This document shows positions 8,233 through 16,615 of a stretch of DNA of 64,000 nucleotides, in pieces; positions within the stretch are counted from its first letter, which is position 1; every line of letters starts with the position of its first letter. The notes beneath the pieces are model-generated. The model was not told where the DNA came from. It worked only from the letters and a program-made list of their open reading frames with translations, and did no database searches. The position numbers and the translations under genes were made by a program. The stretch comes from Halorussus lipolyticus (GTDB taxonomy: Archaea > Halobacteriota > Halobacteria > Halobacteriales > Haladaptataceae): the NCBI RefSeq assembly GCF_029338375.1, contig NZ_CP119804.1, forward strand, positions 2,190,955 through 2,254,954, given 5' to 3'.

Positions 8233-9312
8233 TTAATTGCTTTTCTCGGCTTCGGCCAGCGCGTCCTCGTAGTAGGCCAGCGGGTGCGAGATGGTTTCGC
8301 ATCGGGCGTCGGCAGTCGGGTCCTCGTCGTCGGCGACCGGGCACTCGCCGTAGGCCGCCATCGTTTCGCAGGAGGGCGGCGCGTACTGGGCACCGGACTC
8401 GTCGCCGACGCGGTTGGCCCGGTAGCGCACCGACTTCGCGCGGGTGTCGCTGTCCACGCCGCAGAGGGCCAGCAGTTCGTCGGTGTCGGCGTTGGCGCTG
8501 GCAAGGAAGGAGACCAGCGCGAACTCGGCGGGAGCGGAGAGGTCCTCGCCGTCCTGAGCGCGCTCCATCAGCGACTCGACGCACGGCGGGAAAGCCTCCG
8601 GTGCAATCACGTCGATGCTACGCGAGATGTCGATTTCCGAGAAGGTGTCCTCCAGTTCGGCCACCTCGTCGGTCAGGCCCTCCCGAATCGCGTCGGGGAC
8701 CTCGGTCGGCAGGCCCGCGGAGACCCGCTGGCGGACCGCCTCTCGGAGGAGGTCGTGCAACTCGTCCTCCGAAATCTTGACCGTCCCGTCGGCGAGTTGG
8801 CGGGTCGCCAGCGTCCACGAGTCGTCGTCTAAGTTCGACGACAGCGGGAGGTACTCGCCGACCGCGATTCGGTAGCCGTCGCCCTCGATTGTCTCGCGGA
8901 CCGCGCCCGAGAGGTCGAACTCCGCCAACAGCGCCGCCAGCGAGATGGAGTCGTCGGTCGTGGACTTGAGGCCGTCGTCGGGGTTCTCGAAGTCAGCGGT
9001 GAACTGCTCGTAGGCGGTGTCGGCCTCGGCGCTGGCGTACTTCTCGACCGCACCGGGGGCGTCCACCAGCGAGACCAGCACCCGCGCGACGGGATACGAG
9101 AGGAGTTCGGCGCGGGTGTCCCACCGGCGCTGGTCGTCGGGGTCCGGCCTGACGGTCCCGTCGATGAGCGCCCGGCGCACTCGCTCGACGCCGCGCTCGA
9201 CGGCGGCGTGGCGCTCCTCGCCCGTGACGATGGCCGCGAGGCCGATGTCGGCCTCTCGGACGCTCTCGCGCGCAGACGCGAGGAAGGGGTATCGGGCGTG
9301 AACCGGATTCAT
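8233..9312 (-). CDS. priL: DNA primase large subunit PriL
   Basis: Regulatory subunit of archaeal primase, 359 residues. It pairs with PriS to make RNA primers and carries an iron-sulfur C-terminal domain. Four Cys are visible in the right region: LCGVDSD, SCETMAAYGEC and RCETISHP. Together they can hold the 4Fe-4S cluster. The N-terminus MNPVHARYPFL with a following helix is typical of haloarchaeal PriL. Start is the ATG at 9310-9312; the longer frame to 9591 overlaps the divergent NTF2-like gene. The partner priS is not in the window. Confidence 0.9.
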   Translation of the reverse strand: MNPVHARYPFLASARESVREADIGLAAIVTGEERHAAVERGVERVRRALIDGTVRPDPDDQRRWDTRAELLSYPVARVLVSLVDAPGAVEKYASAEADTAYEQFTADFENPDDGLKSTTDDSISLAALLAEFDLSGAVRETIEGDGYRIAVGEYLPLSSNLDDDSWTLATRQLADGTVKISEDELHDLLREAVRQRVSAGLPTEVPDAIREGLTDEVAELEDTFSEIDISRSIDVIAPEAFPPCVESLMERAQDGEDLSAPAEFALVSFLASANADTDELLALCGVDSDTRAKSVRYRANRVGDESGAQYAPPSCETMAAYGECPVADDEDPTADARCETISHPLAYYEDALAEAEKSN

Positions 9313-9390
9313 ACTCCCCAAATTTCGACCGGCCCGGATAAACGCGGCGAATCGGACGGGTTGATACGTTCGACACCCCTCGGTTTCGAC

Positions 9391-9762
9391 ATGACCGAAA
9401 CCTCCGACACCACCGACGCCACCGAACTCGCACGCTCCTACTACGACGCCATCGACGCGGGCGACTACGACCGGTTCGCCGACCTCCTCGGTGCGGGCGT
9501 GGTCCACGAGCGCCCCGACCGGACCATCGAGGACAGAGACGCGCTGGTCGGGTTCATGCGCGACGACCGGCCCAACAAGGACACGTCCCACGAAATCGAG
9601 GCCGTCTTCGCCGAGGAGCAGGCCGGCGAGGACGCCCCCGAAGTCGCAGTTAGAGGACGCCTGCGCGACGCCGAGGGCAACCCCATGTTCGAGTTCGTGG
9701 ACGCCTTCGAGTTCGAGAGCGGCGAGGCGAGAATCGCCAGAATCAGAACCTACACGCGCTGA
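9391..9762 (+). CDS. NTF2/SnoaL-like small protein
   Basis: Protein of 123 residues with the cone-shaped NTF2-like fold signature: an N-terminal helix (ATELARSYYDAIDAGDYDRFADLL), a His-containing strand (VVHERPD), a loop-helix (DALVGFMRDD) and a C-terminal strand ending RIRTYTR. These domains bind small ligands or act as simple isomerases. It is divergent from priL and convergent with the flavoprotein gene. No active-site assignment is possible. Confidence 0.7.
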   Translation: MTETSDTTDATELARSYYDAIDAGDYDRFADLLGAGVVHERPDRTIEDRDALVGFMRDDRPNKDTSHEIEAVFAEEQAGEDAPEVAVRGRLRDAEGNPMFEFVDAFEFESGEARIARIRTYTR

Positions 9763-9767
9763 GATTC

Positions 9768-11195
9768 CTACTCCAACTTTCCGGACAGCACCTTCGCCGC
9801 GGTCAGCACCGGGTCCCAGACCGGACTGAACGGCGGGGCGTAGGCGAGGTCGAGGTTCTGGACCTCCTCGACGGTCATCTCGGCGTGGAGCGCCGTGGCA
9901 ATGGTGTCGATGCGCTTGGCGACGCCCTCCTCGCCGACCATCGCCGCGCCGAGCAAGCGACCCGTTTCCCGGTCGGCGACCATCTCGATGGTGATGGGCG
10001 TGCCGCCGGGGTAGTAGTGAGCGCGCGACCCGGCGGTGATGACCTGCGAAACCGGGTCGAAGCCGGCCTGTTGGGCCTCGTCGGAGTCGATGACGCCGGT
10101 CCGAGCGACTTCGAGGTCGAAGACCTTCACGACCGCCGTGCCGACGATGCCCCCGACCTCGGTGGGGTCGCCCGCCACCGTCGAACCGATGGCCCGGCCG
10201 GCCCGGTTCGCCGTCAGCGCGAGGGGGACGTAATCGGGCGCGTCGGTCACGACGTTATGGGCCTCGGCGCAGTCGCCCGCGGCGAAGACCTCCTCGGCGC
10301 TGGTCCGACCCAACTCGTCGGTGGCAATCGCGCCCGTCTCGCCCGTCTCGATGCCGGCCTCCACAGCGAGTTCGGCGTTGGGCGCGACCCCGGTAGCGAC
10401 CAGCACCGAATCGACCGGGTGGCGCTCGTCGCCGGTCTCGATTGCGGCGACCCGGCCGTCTTCACCGTCCTCACCTCCCTCGCCGGCGATTCGCTCGACC
10501 ATCGTGTCGAGGTGGAGCGAGACGCCCTGCTCGCGGAGGTGGTCCTCGACCTCCTCGGCGATACTCTCTCCGAAGGGTGCGAGGACGTGCGGGAGCATCT
10601 CGAACACCGACACGTCGAGGCCGCGGGCGTCGAAGGCCTCGGCCATCTCCAGTCCGATGTAGCCCCCGCCGACGATGGCGACCGACTCGGGTTTCTCGCC
10701 GTCGAGATACTCGCCGACCTCGGACCCGTACCCTTCCCGCTCGTCGTCGGCCACGCCGGCCACCGCGTCCCGGACCGCTCGGGCGCTGTCCATCGAGTGA
10801 AAAGTGAATACGCCGTCCAAGTCCATGCCGTCGATTGGGGGCCGAATCGCTCGCGCGCCGGTCGCCACGAGGAGGTCGTCGTACTTCTGCTCGTAAGTCC
10901 CTTCCTCGTTTTCGACTGTAACCGTCCGGGCCTCGCGGTCGATATTGACGACCTCGCTGTGAGTCCGGAGGTCGATGTCTCGCTCCTCGCGGAACTCGTC
11001 GGGCGTGATTGCCACGAGGTCTTCCAACTCGTCGATGTCGCCCTTGACGTAGTATGGCATCCCGCAGGCACCGTAAGAGACCCACTCGCCCTTCTCGAAG
11101 ACGATTACGTCGAGGTCCGGGTCCTCGCGCTTGGCCTTGCTCGCCGCGCTCATCCCCGCCGCGTCGCCGCCGATTACTACGAACGTATCAGCCAT
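9768..11195 (-). CDS. FAD/NAD(P)-dependent disulfide oxidoreductase, CoA-disulfide-reductase type
   Basis: Flavoprotein of 475 residues. Domains in order: FAD-binding GGDAAGMSAA at residue 9, the redox-active Cys in SYGACGMPYY near residue 43, the second GGGYIGLEMAEAF NAD(P) loop near residue 165, FAD contact AAGDCAE, and a dimerisation domain from about 340. A single active Cys in this context is typical of CoA-disulfide reductase and related NADH oxidases. In haloarchaea the physiological thiol may be gamma-glutamylcysteine or CoA. Start ATG 11193-11195. Confidence 0.8.
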   Translation of the reverse strand: MADTFVVIGGDAAGMSAASKAKREDPDLDVIVFEKGEWVSYGACGMPYYVKGDIDELEDLVAITPDEFREERDIDLRTHSEVVNIDREARTVTVENEEGTYEQKYDDLLVATGARAIRPPIDGMDLDGVFTFHSMDSARAVRDAVAGVADDEREGYGSEVGEYLDGEKPESVAIVGGGYIGLEMAEAFDARGLDVSVFEMLPHVLAPFGESIAEEVEDHLREQGVSLHLDTMVERIAGEGGEDGEDGRVAAIETGDERHPVDSVLVATGVAPNAELAVEAGIETGETGAIATDELGRTSAEEVFAAGDCAEAHNVVTDAPDYVPLALTANRAGRAIGSTVAGDPTEVGGIVGTAVVKVFDLEVARTGVIDSDEAQQAGFDPVSQVITAGSRAHYYPGGTPITIEMVADRETGRLLGAAMVGEEGVAKRIDTIATALHAEMTVEEVQNLDLAYAPPFSPVWDPVLTAAKVLSGKLE

Positions 11196-11336
11196 AGTCG
11201 GACCTACGGGCCGGAGACGTAAAATAGAATTGCGCGATTTCCACAAGACGAGAACTGACTCGCCAATGCGCGACACTCGGCGACGAAGTTCGCTGGAACC
11301 CCAACCGATAGGTGCGGCAGTTTCCAACGAATCGGC

Positions 11337-11750
11337 ATGAACTACCTCGCGTGGGCAGTCGTCGCGCTCGTCGGTTACTCCGTCTTCACGCCGCTGGCGA
11401 GTCTGGCGACCGACCAGATTCCGAGTACCGTCGTCGCGCTGGTCGCAAACAGCATGCTCGCGCTCGGGGCCGCCGGGGTCATCGCCTACCGAGACGAAGC
11501 GGTCGTTCCCTACCTCACCGGCGAGAACGCGGTGTACATGTACGCCGCGGGGGTCTTCCTCACGGTCGGCATCCTCGCGTACTATCAGGCGCTGGGGGCC
11601 GGGCCGGTCAACGTCGTGGTCCCCGTCTTCGGGATGTTCCTCGTCGGCAGTTCGCTACTGGGCGTGGTGTTCCTGAACGACCCGCTGACCGCGAAGAAGG
11701 CGGTCGGCATCGTGCTGGCCGCGGTCGGGGTCTACCTGACGACGAGTTAG
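11337..11750 (+). CDS. EamA-type half-size transporter
   Basis: Membrane protein of 137 residues with four or five hydrophobic helices and the EamA/DMT pattern (LAYYQALGAGPVNVVVPVFGMF, then FLNDPLTAKKAVGIVLAAVGVYL). It is half the usual ten-helix length, so it should work as a dimer, like the small EamA proteins. Its TAG stop overlaps the TAA stop of serS on the other strand by two bases. The substrate is unknown. Confidence 0.75.
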   Translation: MNYLAWAVVALVGYSVFTPLASLATDQIPSTVVALVANSMLALGAAGVIAYRDEAVVPYLTGENAVYMYAAGVFLTVGILAYYQALGAGPVNVVVPVFGMFLVGSSLLGVVFLNDPLTAKKAVGIVLAAVGVYLTTS

Positions 11751-13129
11751 TCCTTCTCGCCCGCGCCGAGGGCGCTCTCGCCAACCGGTTCGTGACCCTC
11801 GATAACCTCCTTGCCGCCCATGTAGGGCCGGAGGGGTTCGGGCACGGTGACGGTGCCGTCGTCGTTCTGGTAGTATTCGAGGATGGCCACCATCACGCGG
11901 GGCAGGGCCAGTCCCGACCCGTTGAGCGTGTGGAGGTACTCGGCCGACTCGTGGCGCTCGGGCCGGTAGCGCAGGCCAGCGCGCCGGGCTTGGAAGTCCT
12001 CGAAGTTCGACACCGACGAGACTTCGAGCCATCGCCCGCCCTGTTCGGGACCCTCGTCCATGTCGTCGCCGGGTGCCCAGACCTCGATGTCGTACTTCTT
12101 GGCCTGCGTGAACCCGAGGTCCGCGGTACACATCTCCAGAATCCGGTAGGGCAGGTCAAGGCGCTCCAGTACCTCCTCGGCCTCGCCGACGAGTCGGTCG
12201 AAGGCCTCGGCGCTATTGTCGGGTTCCACGAAGTTGACCATCTCGACCTTGTTGAACTGGTGGACCCGGACGATGCCCCGCGTCTCGGTGCCGTGTTCGC
12301 CCGCCTCGCGCCGGAAGTTCGGCGTGTAGGCCTGATGTTTGAGCGGCAGGTCGTCCTTGAGGAGGATGTCGTCGCGGTACATGTTCGTGACCGGGACCTC
12401 GGCGGTCGGACAGAGCCAGAGGTCGTCGTCGTCGTAGGGTTCGTCGTTCGCCCCGCCGAGTCGGTAGGCGTCGTCCACGAACTTGGGGAACTGGCCGGTG
12501 CCCTCCATCGACTTGCTGTTGACCGGGACCGGCGGGAACAGGTCGATGTACCCCTGCTCGCGGTGGAGTTCGAGCATGAACTGGAGGAGGGCGTACTCCA
12601 ACTGCGCCCCCTCGCCCTTGAGGAAGTAGAACCCGCTTCCGCTTGTTTTGGCGGCACGGGCCTCGTCGATGATGTCTAGCTCCTCGCCGAGTTCGTAGTG
12701 GGGCGTCACCTCGTCTGGCAGGTCACGCAGGTCCTCGAAGCCCTCGCGTCGGCGCTCGACGTTTTCGTCCTCGCTGTCGCCGACCGGGACCTCCTCGCTC
12801 GGAATCTGCGGGAGGCGAAGCATCTCTTTTTCGAGGGTTTCTTCGAGTTCGGCCGCGCGGTCCTCGATTTCTTCGATTTCGGCCTTGAGTTCCTGCGAAC
12901 GCTCGATGGCCTCGTCGGCCTCGTCGTGTTCTCCGGCCTGCTTGAGTTCGCCGATTTTGTCGCTGACCTCGTTTCGCTCGTGTCGCAGGTCGTCGCCGCG
13001 GGCTTTGAGGTCGCGCCACTCCTCGTCGAGTTCGAGAATCCGGTCGAAGTCCACGTCGGTAACGCCCTTCTGTTCGAGCGCGGCGCGGACCTCGTCGGGA
13101 TTCTCGCGGATGTAGTTCCGGTCTAGCAT
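11747..13129 (-). CDS. serS: seryl-tRNA synthetase
   Basis: Class II aminoacyl-tRNA synthetase, 460 residues, charging tRNA-Ser. The N-terminal 110 residues form the long antiparallel coiled coil that grips the tRNA arm. The catalytic core has motif 2 (NFRREAGEHG) and motif 3 (GSGLALPRVMVAILE). This is the common bacterial/eukaryal type, not the rare methanogen type. The ATG at 13127-13129 begins MLDRNYIRENPDEVR as in homologues. Confidence 0.95.
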   Translation of the reverse strand: MLDRNYIRENPDEVRAALEQKGVTDVDFDRILELDEEWRDLKARGDDLRHERNEVSDKIGELKQAGEHDEADEAIERSQELKAEIEEIEDRAAELEETLEKEMLRLPQIPSEEVPVGDSEDENVERRREGFEDLRDLPDEVTPHYELGEELDIIDEARAAKTSGSGFYFLKGEGAQLEYALLQFMLELHREQGYIDLFPPVPVNSKSMEGTGQFPKFVDDAYRLGGANDEPYDDDDLWLCPTAEVPVTNMYRDDILLKDDLPLKHQAYTPNFRREAGEHGTETRGIVRVHQFNKVEMVNFVEPDNSAEAFDRLVGEAEEVLERLDLPYRILEMCTADLGFTQAKKYDIEVWAPGDDMDEGPEQGGRWLEVSSVSNFEDFQARRAGLRYRPERHESAEYLHTLNGSGLALPRVMVAILEYYQNDDGTVTVPEPLRPYMGGKEVIEGHEPVGESALGAGEKD

Positions 13130-13245
13130 TCCTACTCTCCACATTCCGCTCCCGGCAAAAAACCGTATCGTTCGTGGGGCAGGGGTTGGCAAGGGGTGTG
13201 GCGGGAGTGCGTGAACCGGTATCTCTCATCGTCACCCTCAGTTTC
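13130..13245. other. upstream region of serS, no gene seen
   Basis: First part of the 416-base gap 13130-13545. It contains the serS promoter region and no supported frame. The remainder is occupied by the dispersed element and a short AT-richer stretch before the MBL gene. Confidence 0.4.
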
Positions 13246-13404
13246 GGCGCGTGCTGGCGCGGCGTCTCGTTCGCCGCGCCGAACCGCGCGAGGGACGAGT
13301 AGCGCAGGAGCGAAGCGACGAGCAACGCAGGAGGTTGGGGAGGTGTGAGGCCCGCAGTCGCGGTGCGGGGCGGTCACGCCGAGGCTCAAGCCTGAAGCTA
13401 GCTT
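13246..13404 (+). repeat. dispersed structured element, copy 2
   Basis: Plus-oriented copy beginning GGCGCGTGCTGGCGCGG, identical to the start of copy 4. First hairpin GGCGCGGCG/CGCCGCGCC around TCTCGTT, then CGCGCGAGGGACGAG, AGGAGGTTGGGGAGGTGTG and GCTCAAGCCTGAAGCTAGC at the end. It lies 141 bases before the next start codon and about 115 bases upstream of serS. Confidence 0.8.
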
Positions 13405-13545
13405 CGCTACTTCTCTCGGCTTCTGCAGGAGTCACCTGAGAATAGATGCCAAATAACCATCTGGCCGGCCAAATCGAACACCAGCGCCATCCCCAAATTT
13501 CCGAGGAGCAAACACCTTTTACCCCGCCGAGGCCCACCAACAACC

Positions 13546-14460
13546 ATGCCCCAAGGCGACCTCCGTGAAGTCACCACCGGCGACTGTTCGGACCTCTACT
13601 ACCTCGACACCGGGATGTACGACACCGAGGAGTACGGCGCGGTCTACATCTACGATACCGCCCGACCGGCTATCATCGACACCGGCATCGGGACCCACCA
13701 CGAGTTAATTCTGGACGCGCTGGACGAGTTGGACATCGCTCGCGAGGACGTCGCAGTAATCGCACCGACCCACGTCCACCTCGACCACGCTGGCGGCGCT
13801 GGGTTCCTCGCCGAGGCCTGCCCCAACGCCGAGGTCATGATTCACGAAATCGGTGCCCGGCACCTCGTGGACCCCTCGCGCCTCGTGGCGGGCACGAAGC
13901 AAGCGGTCGGCGACCAGTGGGAGTTCTACGTCGAACCCAAACCAGTCCCCGAGGAGCGCGTGGTCGAACTCAACGCGGGCGACGAAATCAACCTCGGCGA
14001 CCACCGCCTCGACGTGTACCACGCGCCGGGGCATGCTCCTCATCAGGTGGTCTACCACGACCGGGACGACGATGCCGTTTTCACCGCCGACGCGGCGGGC
14101 ATCTGGGTGCCCTCCGCCGAGGAGATTCGCCAGACCTCGCCGCCGCCGAACTTCGACTTGGAGCAGTGCATCGCCGACTTGGAGACGATTCGGGACTTGC
14201 ATCCGAAGGCCCTCCTCTACCCGCACTTCGGCCCGCGGGAGTACGACGAGGGCGTCATGGACGAGTACGCAGAGGTCCTCCGGGAGTGGGTCGAGACGGT
14301 CGAAGCGAAGTACGAGGAACTGGGCGATGCGCAGGAAGTCGAGGACTACTTCGCGGAGAACGCCGAGATGGTCGAGGTCTGGGGCGAGCGCAAGGCCAGC
14401 GAGGAGGCCCGGCTAAACGTCCGCGGCGTCGTGACCTATATCGACAATCGTGAAGAATAG
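13546..14460 (+). CDS. MBL-fold metallo-hydrolase
   Basis: Metallo-beta-lactamase-fold hydrolase of 304 residues. The metal motif THVHLDHAG (HxHxDH) is near residue 76, with later ligands in HAPGHAPH (about 164) and ADAAGI; the last is in PHFGPREY. A helical C-terminal extension of about 60 residues (EEVLREWVETVEAKYEELG) follows. It looks like the glyoxalase-II/flavoprotein-like hydrolases often seen singly in haloarchaea. An AATAGGTAATT repeat spans its stop and recurs 40 bases on. Substrate unknown. Confidence 0.85.
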   Translation: MPQGDLREVTTGDCSDLYYLDTGMYDTEEYGAVYIYDTARPAIIDTGIGTHHELILDALDELDIAREDVAVIAPTHVHLDHAGGAGFLAEACPNAEVMIHEIGARHLVDPSRLVAGTKQAVGDQWEFYVEPKPVPEERVVELNAGDEINLGDHRLDVYHAPGHAPHQVVYHDRDDDAVFTADAAGIWVPSAEEIRQTSPPPNFDLEQCIADLETIRDLHPKALLYPHFGPREYDEGVMDEYAEVLREWVETVEAKYEELGDAQEVEDYFAENAEMVEVWGERKASEEARLNVRGVVTYIDNREE

Positions 14461-14568
14461 GTAATTCTGTCTTTAGCAACTGTACACTTATCCTTAATAG
14501 GTAATTTTCTGTTTTCCATCCGTGGCGAAACTGCTAGACGCCGATTCCATTAATAATATTAACATTTA

Positions 14569-15219
14569 ATGCCGGACAGTAGGATATTGCTGTCGATGGT
14601 TCGCTTGGAATTACGAGAACTCCTCGAAGAAAAGACCGGTGCCCTCCTTTTGATTGCGGGAGGATTCCTGTTGTTCCAGACGATGGTCAGGACACTGCCG
14701 GATTTCGTCGGATTCGCGGTTTCAGAGAGGCTCCCGGAATGGGCCGGCTTTATTTTCTCTGCGGCACTCCCCGACCTCATCGGATTGGCAATCCCGTTCA
14801 TCGCTTTGTTCGGTCTGTATCACCGCCTAACTTCTGAAACTCCCCGGTTAGCAGTTGTGGGTGTCGCTCTGATGGCGCTCACACCGACCTTCTTTGTGAG
14901 CGGTCTCCTCACTCTTCTAATTCGTCCGCTACCCGAATTACCGTATCTCCTATGGCTCAGTCCGCTACCGTACATGCTGGGAACTGGGTGTTTCGGACTT
15001 GCTTTCTTCTGGAAAAACGGTTCCATCCGCTTCGTCGGGATTCCGCTACTTGTTTTCTCGGGGACGTGGATACTGCTATACGCTGTCAGTCTGAAAAACG
15101 GAGAAGTCCCAGACTGGCTTCCGACCGTCGAATTACTCGCTATGTCGCTGGTCACGATGGGATACCTCCTCTCCACGGACTCAGCCACCCGTCACGAGGG
15201 TACTCCTGCTGATAACTAA
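14569..15219 (+). CDS. integral membrane protein, unknown function
   Basis: Protein of 216 residues with a short charged N-terminus (ELRELLEEKTG) and about six hydrophobic helices. It is less acidic and visibly less GC-rich than its neighbours, which hints at recent arrival or relaxed selection. The ATG at 14569 sits just after AT-rich DNA (TTAATAATATTAACATTTA). An internal ATG at 14596 is possible. No family recognised. Confidence 0.6.
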   Translation: MPDSRILLSMVRLELRELLEEKTGALLLIAGGFLLFQTMVRTLPDFVGFAVSERLPEWAGFIFSAALPDLIGLAIPFIALFGLYHRLTSETPRLAVVGVALMALTPTFFVSGLLTLLIRPLPELPYLLWLSPLPYMLGTGCFGLAFFWKNGSIRFVGIPLLVFSGTWILLYAVSLKNGEVPDWLPTVELLAMSLVTMGYLLSTDSATRHEGTPADN

Positions 15220-15310
15220 CCGTCCGTACAGCACACCACTACCGCTGGACCTCCATTCCCGATAGCCGTTACCGGTTTATCACGGGAGGTTGTCGAATTC
15301 CCTGATTCTG

Positions 15311-16552
15311 ATGGGAGCGGAATCTACTACCGACGCGAACGTCACCGAACCAGTCCGAATCGGCCTCGTGGGCGCTGGCAACCGCGGTCGGAACCACGCG
15401 GCGCGCTACGACCGGATTCCGGGCGCGGAAATCTCAGCGGTCGCCGACGTGGACGAACCGAAGGCCCGAGCGCTCGCCGACGAGTACGGTGCCGAAAGCT
15501 ACCCGACCCACGCCGAGATGCTCGAATCGGCCGACCTCGACGCGGTGAACGTCTGCGTCCACGCGACCCTCCACGCCGACATCGCGGTGGACGCATTGGA
15601 GGCCGGCGCGCACGTCTTCTGCGAGAAGCCGATGGCCGGAAGCTACGCCGACGCCCGCCGGATGGTCGACGCTGGCGACCGGACCGGCAACCGACTCGGG
15701 GTCCAGAACCAACTGCTCTACACCACCGAGACCAGAGCGGCCAAGGCGCTCGCTGACGCGGGCGAACTCGGCCAAATCTACCACGGCATCGCGGCCCGGT
15801 CGCCGGGATTCTCCTTCTCGGGCGACGGAAATCCCGAGGAGGTCCGACTCGGCGCGCGCCGCCGGGGAACCCCCTACATCGACGGGTACGGCGCTCCGGC
15901 CTTCGTCCGCGAGGACTCGGCGGGCGGCGGGGTGGTCCTCGACTTGGGGAGTTACACGATTGGGCAACTCCTCTACCTGATGGACTCGGCCGACGGCGAC
16001 TCGTCCGCCGGCCCACCGACCGTCGAGCGCGTCCGGGGCCAGACCTTCCAGACCGCCCCCGAGCGCGCCGCCGAGGCCGAAAATCCGGAGTACGCCGACC
16101 GAATCGAGGAGTCCGGATACGACGTAGAGGACGTGGCGACGGCGTTCGTCACCTTCGATGACGGGTCGGTCCTCTCGGTCAAGACCAGTTGGTCGCGCTA
16201 CCTCGACGACGAGTCGAGCGCCGTGGTCGGCACCGCCGGAGGAGTCCGCCTCGACCCCTTCGAGTTCTTCTCGACGGCGGGCGACGTGGAGATGCGCGCC
16301 AGCGCCGACTTGGAGGAGTACCTGTTTCGCCAGCAGTACCTCGACGGCGAGCGCGGCCGGCAGGCGTTCAAAGCCGGCATCTGGGCCGACCCGCTCTATC
16401 ACTGGGTCGAGGGCCTGCTGGGTCGCGCCAATCCCCTACCGACCGCCGACCTCGCGCTGGAGTCGATGGCAGTCATCGAGGGAATCTATCGCTCGGCCGA
16501 ACTGGGCCGAGAGGTCGCGCGCGAGGAGATAACCTCGGACGAGACCGAATAA
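15311..16552 (+). CDS. Gfo/Idh/MocA-family oxidoreductase
   Basis: NAD(P)-dependent sugar-type dehydrogenase of 413 residues. The Rossmann motif is GLVGAGNRGRNHA near residue 18, and the family's EKP signature appears in HVFCEKPMAG near residue 110 with the catalytic Lys. The C-terminal domain has GGGVVLDLGSYTIG, where the usual DxxxH is replaced by DLGSYTIG, so the usual catalytic His is not evident. An in-frame TTG at 15290 abuts a GGGAGGT sequence; I prefer the ATG at 15311. The sugar substrate is unknown. Confidence 0.8.
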   Translation: MGAESTTDANVTEPVRIGLVGAGNRGRNHAARYDRIPGAEISAVADVDEPKARALADEYGAESYPTHAEMLESADLDAVNVCVHATLHADIAVDALEAGAHVFCEKPMAGSYADARRMVDAGDRTGNRLGVQNQLLYTTETRAAKALADAGELGQIYHGIAARSPGFSFSGDGNPEEVRLGARRRGTPYIDGYGAPAFVREDSAGGGVVLDLGSYTIGQLLYLMDSADGDSSAGPPTVERVRGQTFQTAPERAAEAENPEYADRIEESGYDVEDVATAFVTFDDGSVLSVKTSWSRYLDDESSAVVGTAGGVRLDPFEFFSTAGDVEMRASADLEEYLFRQQYLDGERGRQAFKAGIWADPLYHWVEGLLGRANPLPTADLALESMAVIEGIYRSAELGREVAREEITSDETE

Positions 16553-16615
16553 ACGAGGTTGAACGCCCCGCAAGTTCGGCAGTAGCTTAATGTCGTCGGG
16601 TTCTGATAAGACGGT